A DNA stretch of 64,000 bases from Duganella sp. sic0402 (GCF_019219065.1 NZ_JAHUWK010000001.1:868001-932000); one strand, 5' to 3'. Counted from the first letter of the stretch, positions 8,902 through 18,317 are shown. Made by a program: numbers and translations. Notes: generated by a model not told the origin, from the sequence alone.

Positions 8902-9408
8902 ATGCCGACCCACGCGACTGCCCCGCACCGACCGTTGCGCTTGCCCGCCTTGGCCGGCTGGCTGGTGCTGACGTTTGTCTTCGCCGCCATCGGCGCCCTC
9001 GCCTCCTCGCAAGCCGCCGAGTTTTATCAGCAGCTCGACCAGCCATCCTGGGCGCCGCCGCCCTGGCTGTTCGGTCCCGCATGGAGCACGCTGTATCTGT
9101 TGATGGCCATCGCCGCGTGGCGCGTGCAGCGCGCTGCGCCACCCGGCGGCGCACGGCCGGCGCTGGCGCTGTACACCGTCCAGCTGGCGCTGAACGCGCT
9201 GTGGACCTGGCTGTTCTTCGGCTGGCGCCTGGGCGGCGCAGCCTTTGTCGAAATACTATTGTTGTGGTTATTGATCGCCGCCACGCTGCGTGCTTTCTGG
9301 CGCCGCGACCGGGTGGCCGGACTGTTGTTAGTTCCCTACATCGGCTGGGTCAGTTTTGCGACCTGTCTCTGCTACAGCATCTGGCAGCGGAATCCCAACG
9401 TGCTCTGA
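8902..9408 (+). CDS. tspO: TspO/MBR-family tryptophan-rich sensory protein
   Basis: A five-helix membrane protein of 168 residues from the ATG at 8902. Family hallmarks are SWAPPPWLFGPAWSTLYLLM in the first loop/helix region, QLALNALWTWLFFG in the middle and WVSFATCLCYSIWQRNP at the C-terminus. TspO proteins bind porphyrins and regulate tetrapyrrole and stress responses. The frame extends upstream to 8809, but those residues lack membrane character and the ATG at 8902 follows an AAGAGGA ribosome site. It lies 68 bases after the sensor kinase on the same strand and could be part of that transcript; no functional link is evident. Confidence 0.9.
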   Translation: MPTHATAPHRPLRLPALAGWLVLTFVFAAIGALASSQAAEFYQQLDQPSWAPPPWLFGPAWSTLYLLMAIAAWRVQRAAPPGGARPALALYTVQLALNALWTWLFFGWRLGGAAFVEILLLWLLIAATLRAFWRRDRVAGLLLVPYIGWVSFATCLCYSIWQRNPNVL

Positions 9409-9526
9409 ATGTGAGTTTTTTAAGCTGCGATAGTCTGGAACGCGTGGAAGACTTGCGCGGCTCGCAAGGCACGCTTTAGGGCCGCAGCTCCGAAGCGCAG
9501 ACCGCGCACATCACCGTCATCTTCAT

Positions 9527-9548
9527 CTCAGGCCTGGCGCGGCCTGAG
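9527..9548. terminator. Hairpin between convergent tspO and lyase genes
   Basis: CTCAGGCC and GGCCTGAG form a perfect 8-bp stem around a TGGCGC loop in the 171-base gap between two converging genes. No strong T-run follows on either strand, so it may be a weak bidirectional terminator or attenuating hairpin. The rest of this gap shows nothing else recognisable. Confidence 0.4.
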
Positions 9549-9579
9549 TACGAAGCGACAGGCCTAAAAATGGCGCCGC

Positions 9580-12500
9580 CTAGCCCAGCCGACGCACCAC
9601 GAAGTCTTTCACCGTCTGCCGCGACTGCGTGGTGCGGAATCCAAAGTAGCCGCCCCCCAGCAACGGGCCTGGGGCGTCGAAATACACTTTATCGTCAACG
9701 GACAGCCGCGTGCCGCGCGCATCCACCACGATACGGATGCGATATGGGTGGCCCGCCTTCAGCAAATACTCCGGCGCCGTGTATTCCCGCAGCAGATTGC
9801 GCGCACCACTGCCATCGTAGTAGCGGAAACGTGTGGTGCTATTGGTATTGCCGCCTATGCCAGCATAGAACAGCTTAAGCTGGTCATACTCCTCCAGCTT
9901 GCCGGACAACTTGAAGCCTGGCGGCAGCTGCGCTTCCCAGAAGAAGTTCAGGTCGGACTGCCGTGCGTCCGCCAGCACCGTGCGTGTGAAACTGATCTCA
10001 TAGTGGCCCAGCAGTTGCTGGCGCAGCCAGACCGTCAACCCGCGATCCGCCTTCAGCACCATTGCGCCGCGTTCGACATACGCTGCCGCTGCAGCGTTGC
10101 CAGCCTCCGCTTCCACCGCCCAAGCCTGCGGGTCGAAGCGCTTGAAATCATCGCGCACCAGCACGTTATCGCTTGCTTGCGCGTCGAGCGCGAGCAAGCC
10201 GATCGCACCCAATCCCCATTGGGCGACAGCATTGGTGGACAACGATGCTGCTTCCTCCACCTCGTTCAGCACCAGCGGCGGCTTCACTCTGCGCGAGACA
10301 AGATCCTTGTCTTTCAGGCCAGCGCGTCGCTCGTAGAACTGCGCCCACGCACGCTTCAGCGTCGCGCCGTCCCGCCGCTGAACTGCGGCGTATGCCAGCA
10401 GGCGCGCATGGCCCTGGCCGAGATTCAGCTTGCCCAGGTCTTGTCCCAGTTCGGCCTTCTGCTCATCCGCACTGGCGTTGTACAGGCGGCAGTAACGCAG
10501 CCACGCATCGCGGAACGCCGGCTGCGGCACGGTGCGTATCAATTCGCTGGCGATTTCCGGCAGCCCGAATACGGCGCTCAGATGCGAGACGCTGATCTTG
10601 GCCTTCGGATCGGCCAGGTAGGCGCCGCTGCGCAGATCCATCATGCCGCCGCCAGCCAGGAAGCCCAGTGGCTGAGCAGCGATGCTGGCCATGCTGTTCA
10701 ACAGTTTGTCGCGGTATTCTGGTTTTCCGGTGCGCTCCCATTCGGTGAACCAGGCGGCCGCCACCGCGCCCCAATCCGTGCCAAAGGCCACACTGGCATG
10801 CGTATCCGGTTCTTGCTCCGGCGCTTTTTGGCCGATCTTGCGGCCGGGGATAACGGTACGCAGCCGATCGACCGCGTTGACCTGTTCGCGCAGCAGCTCG
10901 CCCACGCGTTCATCCGCGCTCAGGTAATAAAAGAAGCGCCGGTTGATGGCGGTCGAAACGCGCAACTGCTTGGCGCTGTCGCTCCAGTGCTGCACGCCAT
11001 GCCGTGTGCCGAGCGGACTGTATGGGCCGATGTGATGCACATCGACTTCGCCTGTGTGGCGCGTCATCGCCTCAGCCACGCGATACGCATCGGCACGGCC
11101 GCTATGCAGGAAGTAATGCCACAGCCAGATTTCCGTGCTGAGTTCCGAGTTATCCCAAGCGAAACCGCCGACATCATAGCGCCAGACGTGGCGCTGGCTG
11201 TCGTAGGTGTGCATCACATCGCCATAGTCCCAGAAGCCGTACCAGCGCCTGTCTTCGATCTGTTGGCGATAAAAGTCGAATGCCCATGCCAGCTGTGTAT
11301 CCAGCCTGGCAGGCTTCTGCGTGGCAGGATGCCAGTATTCGCTGAACACGCCAGCGGCATGCAGACGCGCAGGTGCGACCGTCAGCTGCGGCGGCGATTG
11401 AATGCGCTCGCTGATGGACACCAGTTGTTGATGCGTCGGCGTCGCTGGCAACAGCTGCAACTCCAGCTCGCTGGTGCGCGCCACGCCGTATGGCGTTCCA
11501 AAGCCGGGTTCATAATCTTCGTAGGTGATATCGAGTGCGTCGCGCTGTCTGGCATGGTCCGTCTGTCCCATGCCATCGTGATAGAAGCGCAGATCCATCG
11601 CCTCCGCTTTCGGCGCCCAGAGCCACAGCGTGACGGTCGCAAGGCTGGTTTCAGCGGCCTGGATGTCGATCTGGCCAGGATAGCTTTGCCAGAAATTGCG
11701 GATGCCGAAGGCGACGCCACCGCCGGGCGTGCCAAGATAGCCAGTGCCCGCAGCGCGATTGCCGCTGCCCGCGTGTATCCAGCCGTGGCCAACGCTGGTG
11801 CGCTTGCTGATGCTATAGCCATCCGGATGCGATTGCAGCAGCGTATAGCTGCCGAACGCAGGCACGTACCGCAGGTTTTTGCTGACATTGGCAGGCATGG
11901 CGCCAGCCGCCACTGCTTGTCCCTGCAACTGCGCCTCCGCCGCTGCACCCGCATCACGCCGCAGACCGGTGAGGCCTTGCACCGCTTCCGCGAACACGCC
12001 GCCGTTGGCGCCGACGAAGCGGATATAGCGATCATGCAGCGGCGTATCGAGCAGTACATCGAAGCGCAAGCCGACACCACGAATGAAGGACTGCTGCGGG
12101 TCGGCGTCGTACACCAGCGTATGCACCACACGGATGGCGTCCGAGTTTTTGTAGAAGTACAGCCGCACGGTGAACGGCAGCAGCTTGCTGCCATCGCTAT
12201 GCCGATGCGCACCATTGACGCGCACCACCGCACGCTGCGGACCGTTCTGTTCCAGCGTGACCGATGCAATCACGCCATCAAAGGCGCGACGCCCGGCGCT
12301 TGCGCGTTCATCATCCGCCGCGCCATCCACCAGCAGCACCAGCCGCCCATCGCGCAGCAACTGCCGCCCCGCTCGCTGAACGGCGCTGAGCAGTACGGCG
12401 CCACCGCGCGCCACGGTACATTGCAAGGGTCCAGTGTCGATAGCGATGCTGTCCTTGCCTTCGCTTGCCAGCCCTGCGCCAGCGGCTACGCGCAAGGCAC

Positions 12501-12909
12501 TACCGGACGCGTCCAGCAAGGGATGCAGTGTGCCGCCGATGCCTGGGGCGGCGCCATCGGCGTCCGGCGGCAAGGCGTGAGCGGACCATTTGAGCGTACC
12601 GTCCGGCCAATAGGCCAGCGGCCATGACTGCACCGCGCCACCTCCAGGGCCCAGCGCAAACGCCGCATCGCCGGGAACACGGCCCTGCGGCCAAGGTACA
12701 CCCCAAGTGGTTCCCTTGAAGCTGGAAGGTGCACCTTCGAGCCAGTGCAGTGTCGTTTCACCGGACGACTGATACGGCGCCGGCTCAGCGCCGGCACCAG
12801 CGGCAGCACTTGCAGCAGTGGCTGCGCCACCCTCACCCAATCCAGCCGCACCACCAGTCAGCAGCGCCGCCAGCTTGAAAAACTGGCGACGTTCAAACGA
12901 TGCACCCAT
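9580..12909 (-). CDS. Tat-exported exo-rhamnogalacturonan lyase-like protein (YetA/RIFT-barrel) with C-terminal DUF6250-like domain
   Basis: A 1109-residue exported protein. The N-terminus MGASFERRQFFKLAALLTGG is a twin-arginine signal. Residues about 45-130 (LHWLEGAPSSFKGTTWGVPW, LAYWPDGTLKWSAHAL) are typical of the RIFT-barrel part of YetA-like exo-rhamnogalacturonan lyase-family proteins, followed by a large alpha/alpha-toroid-like region (about 500-900). The last 200 residues (DDFKRFD, HPYRIRIVVDARGTRLSVDD, GGGYFGFRTTQS) resemble the DUF6250 beta-sandwich. It probably trims rhamnogalacturonan or a related rhamnose/glucuronate glycan in the periplasm after uptake through the TonB receptor encoded 12 bases upstream. 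The family call is from remembered motifs; exact linkage specificity is uncertain. Confidence 0.72.
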   Translation of the reverse strand: MGASFERRQFFKLAALLTGGAAGLGEGGAATAASAAAGAGAEPAPYQSSGETTLHWLEGAPSSFKGTTWGVPWPQGRVPGDAAFALGPGGGAVQSWPLAYWPDGTLKWSAHALPPDADGAAPGIGGTLHPLLDASGSALRVAAGAGLASEGKDSIAIDTGPLQCTVARGGAVLLSAVQRAGRQLLRDGRLVLLVDGAADDERASAGRRAFDGVIASVTLEQNGPQRAVVRVNGAHRHSDGSKLLPFTVRLYFYKNSDAIRVVHTLVYDADPQQSFIRGVGLRFDVLLDTPLHDRYIRFVGANGGVFAEAVQGLTGLRRDAGAAAEAQLQGQAVAAGAMPANVSKNLRYVPAFGSYTLLQSHPDGYSISKRTSVGHGWIHAGSGNRAAGTGYLGTPGGGVAFGIRNFWQSYPGQIDIQAAETSLATVTLWLWAPKAEAMDLRFYHDGMGQTDHARQRDALDITYEDYEPGFGTPYGVARTSELELQLLPATPTHQQLVSISERIQSPPQLTVAPARLHAAGVFSEYWHPATQKPARLDTQLAWAFDFYRQQIEDRRWYGFWDYGDVMHTYDSQRHVWRYDVGGFAWDNSELSTEIWLWHYFLHSGRADAYRVAEAMTRHTGEVDVHHIGPYSPLGTRHGVQHWSDSAKQLRVSTAINRRFFYYLSADERVGELLREQVNAVDRLRTVIPGRKIGQKAPEQEPDTHASVAFGTDWGAVAAAWFTEWERTGKPEYRDKLLNSMASIAAQPLGFLAGGGMMDLRSGAYLADPKAKISVSHLSAVFGLPEIASELIRTVPQPAFRDAWLRYCRLYNASADEQKAELGQDLGKLNLGQGHARLLAYAAVQRRDGATLKRAWAQFYERRAGLKDKDLVSRRVKPPLVLNEVEEAASLSTNAVAQWGLGAIGLLALDAQASDNVLVRDDFKRFDPQAWAVEAEAGNAAAAAYVERGAMVLKADRGLTVWLRQQLLGHYEISFTRTVLADARQSDLNFFWEAQLPPGFKLSGKLEEYDQLKLFYAGIGGNTNSTTRFRYYDGSGARNLLREYTAPEYLLKAGHPYRIRIVVDARGTRLSVDDKVYFDAPGPLLGGGYFGFRTTQSRQTVKDFVVRRLG

Positions 12910-12921
12910 CCAGCCCGCTCC

Positions 12922-15564
12922 TTAGTATTTATACGACAGCGTCGCGCCGACAGTGCGCGCCTCACCCAGCCATGCCCACACCGAACCGTAATCGCCGTTG
13001 CCCACGCGGCGGTAGTATTGCTTGTCGAAGGCATTGTTCACCCATACCGAGGCATTCCACTCGCCGTGATTCAGCTTGCCACCGGTGCCCGCCGAAAACG
13101 CCGCCAGACCGTAGCCGTCAACGCGCGTCAAACGCGAGTTATCGACCGTACCATACATCCAGCTGCGATGGGAGTAACGGGCGCTCAAGAAATTGACTAA
13201 TCCATTCGCGCTGCGCCACGAATAGCGCGTACTCGCGTTCCAGGTCACCCTGGGTGCATTGAATACACGCTCGCCGGTCAGATTGCAGGATGCCGGCGGC
13301 TTCGGCGACAAGGTCACCTCGGCGGGGCAGCGCGCATTCTGATAATCGGTATAGCGGGCATCGTTGTAGACACCGCCCAGATTCAGCTGCCAGCCTTTCG
13401 CCAGTGTCGCCGCGATGCTGGCTTCCGCGCCACGCGAACGGAAGCTGCCGGCGTTCATCAGGTAGGTTTGTTGATCGTCCGGGTTATAGCCCTGCGTCTG
13501 GAAGTCTGTAATCTCGGTCTGGAAAAGATCGGCCTTGAGACTGAGTTTGTTATCCAGCAGTGCGCCTTTGACGCCCAGCTCCACGCTCTTGGTTTTCTCC
13601 GGCTTGATAAACAGCGTGTCGTAGCCGGCCGCCTTGGCCGCGCCAGCCGAAATATTCAAGCCGCCCGACTTCTCGCCATACGATCCGGCCAGGTAGCTGC
13701 TCCAGGCCTCGTTCAGCTGATGTTTCAACACCAGCGTCCCCGATGGCAGCAGATGGTATTCCTGCAGTTTGCCCGAGTTGAAGGAAGCGCGGTTGTAGCG
13801 GATGAAGTAGCCGCCCTTCTCCTGGTAGTTTGCGCGCACGCCAGCTACCAGCTCCCAGTCCGGCGCAACGTGCCAGGTTCCCTGCGCGTAGGGCGACAAC
13901 ATATAGTCATGCACCTGGCCGACACGTATCACATCCAGCCCGTTGTAGCTGGTTGAATCCAGATAGATACCGGCCAGCTTGTTGTTGGTGTAGCGGGTAT
14001 GCGCCAGCGTATCCAGATGCTCGCCCAGATAGGTCAGGCCGAGCGCGTAGTCAAAGGTTTCGCCAATCGGCGAATCGAGACGAAATTCCTGCGACCAGCT
14101 GCGATCAATCACCCGTGTTCCGGTATTGTTATAGACGCCCACACTCAGGCCGTCGGCGACATTCGGATCAGAGCGGAAGTAACGGTAAGAGGTCACGGAA
14201 CGCAGCTTGTAGCCGTTATCGAAGCGCCAGTTGGCTTCCGCCGATGCACCGCCCTGCTTTACATGGACCGTGTTCTCGTCATCCAGGTCCACATTCGGCC
14301 CCAACACCACATGGTTGCCCACCGCAGCCGAGTGCTTGAGGTAGCTGTCTACACCGCTGAATATATTGGTGGACAATAGCACCGGCGTAGGCTCGCTATT
14401 GGTGACATTGATATCCGCGCTCAAGCGCAAGCTGAAATAGTCGCCACGCTTGTACAGCAGTTGGCCGCGTGCGCCGGTACTGGTGACGCCAGCCAGCGTA
14501 TTGCCGTTGCGGACATTGGTCACCGGGCCATCGTTATTGGTGTACACCAGATTTAACCGGCCCGCCCAGCTGTCCGACAAAGCACCCGACAACAAGGCGC
14601 GGCCGCGCGTATAGCCGTTCTGGCCGTAGGAGATGCTGGCAGATGCTTCCGGCGTGAAGCTCGGCTCGCGGGTATGGATATTCAGCACACCACCGGTCGC
14701 ATTCGCGCCGAAAGTCGTACCTTGTGCGCCACTCAATACTTCGGCGTAGGCGATGTCGCCCAGGCCGCTGCTTAGCATGCCCGCGCGCGGCAGGTAGACA
14801 TTGTCGACATAGATCGCCACGCTGCTAGGCATGCCGATATTCTGGTCGCCGCTGGATTGTCCGCCGCCATCGCCAACACCACGTATGGAGATTTGCGTAT
14901 CCGACGGATCGGTGGACTGAATCACCAGGCCAGGCACTAGCTGTTGCAAGTCTTCCAGCGTGGTCAGGTTTTGCTCCTCCAGTTCCTCGCCGCTGACACG
15001 GTAAGACGATGTCGGCGCGCGCTGAACATCGTCGGCGTCCGGATATGCACCGGGACGCTTGGCACCTTTTACCGTTACGCGCGCCAGCACATCCGGCTCG
15101 GCGGCAGTTGCGGCTGCCGTTGCCGCCACTGCCGCGCCACGCAGCGCCACCGGCGTGATCAAAGGCTGCACCGCCGGACGCGCTACCGCCGGCACGATCA
15201 ACGCCCGGCGAATGGTGAGCGTGCGGCCACCACCGGTACTCACCAGCTCCAGGCCGGTGCCTTCCAGCGCGCGCGTAATCGCTTCAGTCGCGCTGTAGGT
15301 GCCGTTAACTGGCGCAGAGCGCACTGCCTCCACCAGTTTAGGATCGTAGGCCAAGGCCACGCCACTTTCTGCCGCAATGCGCAACAGCGTCTTATCCAGC
15401 GGCGCGCCGGACAGCTGGTATTGGTGGCGGGTAGCGTCCTGCGCCATAGCGGCTGGCAGGGCGAGTAACTGGGTCACGGCCAGGATGGCCAGGATGTGCT
15501 GTGGTTTCTGCAAAACGTGCCTCACGAGGTTATGGCGCCTCGACCGAGGCGCTTCACCATCCAT
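12922..15564 (-). CDS. TonB-dependent receptor with N-terminal STN signalling domain
   Basis: An outer-membrane receptor of 880 residues. After a signal segment (about residues 20-42, ending AMAQD), residues about 48-115 form an STN domain (YQLSGAPLDKTLLRIAAESG, GTYSATEAITRALEGTGLEL), which transmits ligand binding to a FecR-type anti-sigma factor. The plug follows (LEDLQQLVPGLVIQST, ISIRGVGDGG, YAEVLSGAQGTTFGANATGG), then a 22-strand barrel ending in the aromatic VGATLSYKY. It is encoded just downstream of fecR-like and fecI-like genes and just upstream of the glycan lyase, so a pectin-derived oligosaccharide is the likely ligand rather than an iron chelate. Ribosome-site support for the ATG at 15564 is weak and an internal GTG near 15525 is possible. 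Confidence 0.88.
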   Translation of the reverse strand: MDGEAPRSRRHNLVRHVLQKPQHILAILAVTQLLALPAAMAQDATRHQYQLSGAPLDKTLLRIAAESGVALAYDPKLVEAVRSAPVNGTYSATEAITRALEGTGLELVSTGGGRTLTIRRALIVPAVARPAVQPLITPVALRGAAVAATAAATAAEPDVLARVTVKGAKRPGAYPDADDVQRAPTSSYRVSGEELEEQNLTTLEDLQQLVPGLVIQSTDPSDTQISIRGVGDGGGQSSGDQNIGMPSSVAIYVDNVYLPRAGMLSSGLGDIAYAEVLSGAQGTTFGANATGGVLNIHTREPSFTPEASASISYGQNGYTRGRALLSGALSDSWAGRLNLVYTNNDGPVTNVRNGNTLAGVTSTGARGQLLYKRGDYFSLRLSADINVTNSEPTPVLLSTNIFSGVDSYLKHSAAVGNHVVLGPNVDLDDENTVHVKQGGASAEANWRFDNGYKLRSVTSYRYFRSDPNVADGLSVGVYNNTGTRVIDRSWSQEFRLDSPIGETFDYALGLTYLGEHLDTLAHTRYTNNKLAGIYLDSTSYNGLDVIRVGQVHDYMLSPYAQGTWHVAPDWELVAGVRANYQEKGGYFIRYNRASFNSGKLQEYHLLPSGTLVLKHQLNEAWSSYLAGSYGEKSGGLNISAGAAKAAGYDTLFIKPEKTKSVELGVKGALLDNKLSLKADLFQTEITDFQTQGYNPDDQQTYLMNAGSFRSRGAEASIAATLAKGWQLNLGGVYNDARYTDYQNARCPAEVTLSPKPPASCNLTGERVFNAPRVTWNASTRYSWRSANGLVNFLSARYSHRSWMYGTVDNSRLTRVDGYGLAAFSAGTGGKLNHGEWNASVWVNNAFDKQYYRRVGNGDYGSVWAWLGEARTVGATLSYKY

Positions 15565-15608
15565 GTGCAGCGAGAATCGAAAAGTGACACCGGCATCCGG
15601 AAATATTT

Positions 15609-16544
15609 TTAAAGCCCGCTCAGCACAGTCAGATAACGGCCATAACGCTGCGCGCGTACTGGCAAAATATCCGTCACCTGCAACAGCGCGCGCTCGACGT
15701 CATCCAGCCGGAACACGCCGCTGATCTGCAACGCAGCCGCCCGGCCGCTGGCCCGGAGCAATCCTTGGCGATAGCGTCCAAAAATCTCCAGCAGTTCCGC
15801 CAGCGGCATGCGGTCGGCAACGCACACGCCACGCGTCCAGGCGCTGACGGCGGCAAACGGAAGCTCCGCAGAGTGTACGGCCTGGCGGTCAAAGTAGAAT
15901 GTTTCGCCCGCCGGCACCAGTACCGGCCGGCCGTTTTGAGGGCGTAGCAAGGCGCTCCCCGAGCTGACAGACACCACGCTGCGCGCATGCAGCTTGCCGA
16001 CGTTGAAGGTCGCCCCTTCGGTAGACACCGCGCCATCGGCGGTGGCCACGGTCAGCGTATCATCGCGCGGCGGCCATGATTTGACCAGAACCTGTCCCTG
16101 ATGAAGTCGAAGCAGCGGGCTTTGCGCGCTGCCTGCCAGATAAATGCGGCTGTTGGCGTCAAATGCGAGCGGCGTGCCATCCGCCAGCACACCTTCGCCA
16201 CGCTCGCCGACAGCGCTCTGCCATTCGGCATCCAGTCCCAGTCCGTGCGCAGCCTCGCGTAAGCCCCAGGCGCCGCAGCCCAGAACCAGCATGCCAAACG
16301 CTGCACGCAAGGCGCGACGGCGTTCGTTGGCCGGTGTGCGTAAGGCGCGCGCCATGGCCGGCGTGTCGCGCGATGCTCCCCCGATACGCGACAGGCGCTG
16401 CTGCAATGCGTTCCAGGCCTGTTCGTTGGCCGCTTCCGCAGTCCGCCAGTGATTAAACTCATTGAGTACCGAGGCACCAACATCGCCTTCGCGCAAACGC
16501 ACTTCCCACATCACGGCCTGATGTTCGGCGGGCGCCAGCCTCAT
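15609..16544 (-). CDS. FecR-family anti-sigma factor
   Basis: The 311-residue protein has an N-terminal cytoplasmic FecR_N segment (residues 1-70, with EVRLREGDVGASVLNEFNHW), one membrane helix (about 90-108, LRAAFGMLVLGCGAWGL), and a periplasmic FecR domain (GVLADGTPLAFDANSRIYL, LHQGQVLVKS, ATADGAVSTEGATFNV). Such proteins hold an ECF sigma factor inactive until the STN domain of a TonB receptor signals substrate binding. Its ATG overlaps the sigma-factor stop codon by 4 bases, and the receptor gene starts 44 bases downstream. The C-terminal 80 residues (ELLEIFGRYRQGLLRASGRA, SGVFRLDDVERALLQV) form the usual secretin-like receptor-contact domain. Confidence 0.9.
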   Translation of the reverse strand: MRLAPAEHQAVMWEVRLREGDVGASVLNEFNHWRTAEAANEQAWNALQQRLSRIGGASRDTPAMARALRTPANERRRALRAAFGMLVLGCGAWGLREAAHGLGLDAEWQSAVGERGEGVLADGTPLAFDANSRIYLAGSAQSPLLRLHQGQVLVKSWPPRDDTLTVATADGAVSTEGATFNVGKLHARSVVSVSSGSALLRPQNGRPVLVPAGETFYFDRQAVHSAELPFAAVSAWTRGVCVADRMPLAELLEIFGRYRQGLLRASGRAAALQISGVFRLDDVERALLQVTDILPVRAQRYGRYLTVLSGL

Positions 16545-17053
16545 GCCAATGCGTAGCAGGCGGTCAATGCCTGCGCCAGGTATTTGCGCACCATACTGAC
16601 CGAAACATGCAGGCGCTCGGCGATCTCCGCATAGCCTAGCTCCTCGAACTGGCTGAGAATAAACGCTTCGCGCGCCTTGGCGCTGATGCCTTGCAGCGCC
16701 GCGTCGATACGCAGCAACTCGTCGATGGCGATATAAATCTCTTCCGGCGATGCGTCGGAAAACTCCGGCGCCAGCGCCAGTTGTTCGAGATAGGCGCGCT
16801 CCAGGTCGCGCCGGCGCCAGAACTCATAGGTCAGGCGCCGGGCAATCGTGGTTAATAGTGCGCGCGGTTGGCGGATATGGCTGACATCTTCCATCCCGGC
16901 CAATTCGGTGAATGCCGATGCGGCCAGGTCTTCGGCGTCGTTGCGCGATCCAACCAGCCGGTGCACGCTGGCCGTGAGCCAGCCATAACTGCGGCGGAAT
17001 TCACCGCCGAGGAATTGGTCGCGTGCAGCGGTGGCAAAGGAAACGGTACTCAT
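16541..17053 (-). CDS. FecI-type ECF RNA polymerase sigma factor
   Basis: A 170-residue sigma-70 ECF factor. Region 2 (about residues 10-80, with RRSYGWLTASVHRLVGSRND and FTELAGMEDVSHIRQPRALL) and region 4 (about 110-165, with AREAFILSQFEELGYAEIAE and HVSVSMVRKYLAQALTACY) are both present. The FecI family directs transcription of an adjacent TonB-receptor operon. The ATG at 17053 is chosen; a TTG three codons upstream is in frame but less likely. It forms an ATGA overlap with the fecR-like gene, giving the usual sigma-antisigma-receptor order, here with a polysaccharide lyase as effector. Confidence 0.9.
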   Translation of the reverse strand: MSTVSFATAARDQFLGGEFRRSYGWLTASVHRLVGSRNDAEDLAASAFTELAGMEDVSHIRQPRALLTTIARRLTYEFWRRRDLERAYLEQLALAPEFSDASPEEIYIAIDELLRIDAALQGISAKAREAFILSQFEELGYAEIAERLHVSVSMVRKYLAQALTACYALA

Positions 17054-17123
17054 GGCCGCCAATATAAGCCGGCGGCCCGCCGATTAAAACGAACAAATAC
17101 TAATAAGCTTGTTAGAAAAAGCT

Positions 17124-17145
17124 GTGATCACCAAATGGTGATGGC
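17124..17145 (-). terminator. Putative terminator of the glycerate kinase operon
   Basis: On the minus strand a perfect inverted repeat ATCACC-ATTT-GGTGAT (17127-17142) lies just after the glycerate kinase stop and is followed a few bases later by a short T-run in GCTTTTTC. This suits a weak rho-independent terminator before the fecI-like gene. Being a palindrome upstream of the sigma-factor gene, it could alternatively be an operator. Confidence 0.42.
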
Positions 17146-17159
17146 AATCTTCAATTTAG

Positions 17160-18317
17160 TTATCGTTTGCCGAGTTGTGCGCCAACGGCCAAGGCAGCCG
17201 CGATATTGCGCGCCGCGTTGCGCACATTGACGGCTGCGCAAGCCAGCGCCTCCTCCACCGTGCACGGACGGCTGACCGAGCCGAATACCGCATTGATGCC
17301 GTGCGCGTGCACCGCTGCCGCGCCGCTGCCCAGCGATCCGCCGATGCCGATCACCGGCTTGCCATGGCGCTGTGCCACACGCGCCACACCAACCGGCGTC
17401 TTGCCTTGAACAGTCTGGCCATCGATGCGCCCCTCGCCGGTGATCACCAGGTCCGCATCCGCCACCGCAGCATCGAGGCCGACTGCATCGGTGACGATTT
17501 CGCTGCCTGGTCGCAGACTGCCGCCCAGGAAAACCTGCATGGCCGCGCCGATGCCGCCGCCGGCACCGGCGCCCGGCAAATCCGCCACCTCCGCCACACT
17601 CAAACCAAGATCGCGGGCGATGATGGTGGCGTAGTGGCGCAAGTTATCATCCAGCCGCGCCACCATGTCCGGCGTCGCGCCTTTCTGCGGTCCGAAGATG
17701 GCGGACGCACCTTGCGGGCCGGTGAGCGGGTTGCTGACATCGCAGGCCACGTCAAACACGCAATCCTTGATGCGCGGGTCCAGGCCGGACAGGTCGATGC
17801 GGTCCAGCATATTCAGTGCGCCACCGCCCGGCGGCAAATCGGCGCCGGTGGCGTCCAGCAAACGGCCGCCCAGCGCTTGCAGCATGCCGGCGCCGCCGTC
17901 GTTGGTGGCGCTGCCGCCGATGCCCAGCACAAAACGGCGCGCACCAGCATTCAGCGCATTGATGATCAGTTGGCCCGTGCCAAAGCTAGTGGTACGCAGC
18001 GGATTGCGCTGTGCAGGCAGCACCAGTTCAAGCCCGCTGGCCGCCGCCATCTCGATCACTGCGGTCTGGCCGTCGCCCATCAAGCCGTAGAAAGCCGATA
18101 CCTGCTCGCCCAGAGGTCCGGTGACGCGCAAGGCGATGCGCTTGCCGCCACTGGCGTCGATCATCGCTTGCACCGTGCCCTCGCCGCCATCCGCCACCGG
18201 CAGCTTGTGATACTCGGCGCCGGGGAAGATTTCGCGAAAGCCCGCTTCAATCTCGTTGGCCACAGCCATCGCCGTCAGGCTCTCCTTGAACGAGTCCGGC
18301 GCTATAACTATCTTCAT
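17160..18317 (-). CDS. glxK: Glycerate kinase (GlxK/GarK family)
   Basis: The enzyme phosphorylates D-glycerate with ATP to 2-phosphoglycerate (or 3-phosphoglycerate in some members), the last step feeding hexarate, tartronate-semialdehyde and glyoxylate degradation into glycolysis. The 385-residue protein is full length for the family: MKIVIAPDSFKESLTAMAVA at the N-terminus, VADGGEGTVQAMIDA, the GGSATNDGGAGMLQALGG motif and the C-terminal TGEGRIDGQTVQGKTPVGVA motif are all present. It lies 9 bases downstream of an MFS transporter gene on the same strand, with a divergent CdaR-type regulator beyond. In E. coli, CdaR controls the garPLRK and gud genes, so the same regulatory logic is likely here. 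Confidence 0.92.
   Translation of the reverse strand: MKIVIAPDSFKESLTAMAVANEIEAGFREIFPGAEYHKLPVADGGEGTVQAMIDASGGKRIALRVTGPLGEQVSAFYGLMGDGQTAVIEMAAASGLELVLPAQRNPLRTTSFGTGQLIINALNAGARRFVLGIGGSATNDGGAGMLQALGGRLLDATGADLPPGGGALNMLDRIDLSGLDPRIKDCVFDVACDVSNPLTGPQGASAIFGPQKGATPDMVARLDDNLRHYATIIARDLGLSVAEVADLPGAGAGGGIGAAMQVFLGGSLRPGSEIVTDAVGLDAAVADADLVITGEGRIDGQTVQGKTPVGVARVAQRHGKPVIGIGGSLGSGAAAVHAHGINAVFGSVSRPCTVEEALACAAVNVRNAARNIAAALAVGAQLGKR

Noticed and set aside
9748..12627. A 959-codon open frame on the plus strand opposite the exo-rhamnogalacturonan lyase-like gene
   Set aside because: It is the antisense shadow of a high-GC gene: composition is low-complexity and rich in Arg/Gln/His with no recognisable domain, while the minus strand has a Tat signal and coherent domains.
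17127..17142. Perfect ATCACC-ATTT-GGTGAT palindrome as an operator for the fecI-like gene
   Set aside because: Its position just after the glycerate kinase stop and the following short T-run fit a terminator better; FecI-type genes are usually controlled by Fur-like sites, which this does not resemble.
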